This document shows positions 13,809 through 14,501 of a stretch of DNA of 14,501 nt, in pieces. The stretch comes from an uncultured Ruminiclostridium sp. (lineage in GTDB: Bacteria; Bacillota; Clostridia; Oscillospirales; Ruminococcaceae). A program made the translations under genes and the position numbers. The stretch is taken from NCBI GenBank assembly GCA_910588335.1, contig CAJUQV010000041.1, positions 1-14,501 of the forward strand. The letters run 5' to 3'. The notes beneath the pieces were generated by a model. The model searched no databases. It saw nothing but the letters and a program-made list of their open reading frames with translations, and was not told where the DNA came from. How positions within the stretch are numbered: the stretch's first letter is position 1; each line of letters opens with the position of its first letter.

Positions 13809-14300
13809 ATGCAAATTGAAGCAACGGTAAATCCGACTCAATCGACACAAGAAGCAGCAATGTCAATACAAAGCGGCATTAAGCTTAAACGAAGCGAATA
13901 CGCGGAGGAGCGCAAAAAAGGCGATGGATTTGCAGGCGACTGTCCGGCCTGTCAATGCGAAAAATGTCGTGCACGCCGTTATCAGGACGGATCAAACGAC
14001 AGCAGGGTTTCTTTCCAAATGCCTACCATTATGGATCCCGTCAAGGCAAAGGCAAGGGTTATGTCTCATGAAATGGAACACGTACGCAATGAGCAGCATA
14101 AAGCTAAGTATGAAAACAAGGTGATAGTAAGCCAGAGCGTGCGAATTATGACCGACCGCTGTGAGGAATGCGGCACAAGCTACGTCAAAGGCGGCTTTAC
14201 GCGAACAATAACCCGACCAAAACTTGTCGATTTTCGCAAAATGCTTTCAGGACTTCTAAGCAGCAGTGAAGATAATAAAAAGCTTATTGGAATTGCTTAA
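13809..14300 (+). CDS. SprA-related putative zinc metallopeptidase, short form
   Basis: Protein of 163 residues resembling the SprA-related putative metallopeptidase family. The family signature is seen in order: a Cys cluster CPACQCEKC (Cys45, 48, 50, 53), then CRARRYQDGSNDSRVSFQ (53-70), a PT-x-M segment, and HEMEHVRNE with the zincin motif His87-Glu88-x-x-His91. A second Cys pair, CEEC at 118-121, follows. There is no signal peptide or membrane segment, so it should be cytoplasmic unless exported by an unusual route. Whether it is an active peptidase is untested, and its substrate is unknown. The N-terminal 40 residues are polar, Gln/Thr-rich and probably disordered. The strong AAAGGAGGG site at 13794-13802 fixes the start. 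It has its own promoter and terminator, so it is a single-gene unit, and the neighbours say nothing about its job. Confidence 0.75.
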   Translation: MQIEATVNPTQSTQEAAMSIQSGIKLKRSEYAEERKKGDGFAGDCPACQCEKCRARRYQDGSNDSRVSFQMPTIMDPVKAKARVMSHEMEHVRNEQHKAKYENKVIVSQSVRIMTDRCEECGTSYVKGGFTRTITRPKLVDFRKMLSGLLSSSEDNKKLIGIA

Positions 14301-14307
14301 TTTAATT

Positions 14308-14348
14308 AAATAATAAATGGACTGCATGGGCAGTCCATTTATTATTTT
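14308..14348 (+). terminator. Strong terminator with an 18-bp perfect stem
   Basis: Positions 14308-14325 pair perfectly with 14330-14347 around an ATGG loop. The T-run is included in the A-T base of the stem (TTTATTATTTT), with further T-rich sequence beyond. It begins eight bases after the SprA-like stop. The A/T-rich lower stem would also give a T-run on the minus strand, so it could work both ways. Confidence 0.85.
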
Positions 14349-14501
14349 GAGTATTATTTTATATACTGATGTCTTATTTTTATTTTCTAATATAGTTCGT
14401 AACGAATAATCTTTCTTTCCATATAGTTTATAATACTTTATATAAAAAGATTATAAAATATAAAAACTTATAACCGCTGCCTATGTTCCCCACCTCTTAT
14501 A
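14349..14501. other. AT-rich window end, no gene recognised
   Basis: No coding frame or convincing promoter is seen. TTCGT-A-ACGAA at 14396-14406 is a short inverted repeat, and a TATAAT at 14429-14434 has no matching -35. The next gene lies outside the window. Confidence 0.4.

Overview
The window looks like chromosomal DNA from a low-to-mid GC Bacillota bacterium, most likely an anaerobic gut or rumen Clostridia (Oscillospirales/Lachnospirales type). The reasons are consensus AGGAGG-type ribosome sites, SigA-like promoters with 17-base spacers, a Gram-positive lipoprotein binding protein, a GH43/GH13 glycoside hydrolase operon, a ferredoxin-type aldo/keto reductase, an ABC-FtsX fusion transporter and an XRE regulator with a Cys-rich solenoid tail. 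This assignment is inference; no rRNA or phylogenetic marker is present.

Layout. (1) 1-1893: a nine-unit GCTT microsatellite, then a monocistronic sugar-type solute-binding lipoprotein closed by its own terminator; no permease is in the window. (2) 1894-6430: a carbohydrate operon. A strong promoter with a perfect CcpA/LacI-type operator at the start site drives a GH43 beta-xylosidase/arabinofuranosidase, a GH13 alpha-glucosidase-like enzyme and an aldo/keto reductase with two [4Fe-4S] motifs, ending in a strong terminator shared with the converging gene. The likely job is intracellular breakdown of imported xylo- and gluco-oligosaccharides, with the reductase handling a sugar- or fermentation-derived carbonyl. 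(3) 6437-7537, minus: a soluble SPFH/band-7 protein with three copies of a small beta motif. (4) 7538-8301: no protein gene. The minus strand carries a consensus promoter (8030-8058) followed by about 195-250 nt that fold into many mutually supporting helices, including a perfect tRNA T-arm-like hairpin and a nested pseudoknot. This is a strong candidate structured non-coding RNA, possibly of the raiA-motif class. (5) 8302-9855: an XRE regulator (minus) whose tail has six cysteines at an exact 15-residue period, divergent from a HAD phosphatase. Both promoters hold inverted copies of the same operator-like element. (6) 9954-13660: a TetR regulator with a palindromic operator at its own promoter, co-transcribed with a 984-residue fused ABC ATPase/FtsX-type permease. 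(7) 13661-14501: a small SprA-like putative zinc peptidase with its own promoter and an 18-bp-stem terminator.

The most interesting material is the minus-strand RNA at 7793-8023, the Cys/His-ladder transcription factor with its divergent operator pair, the zinc-knuckle insert in the solute-binding lipoprotein, and the triple motif in the SPFH protein. All functional statements rest on reading motifs by eye; no database search was run.
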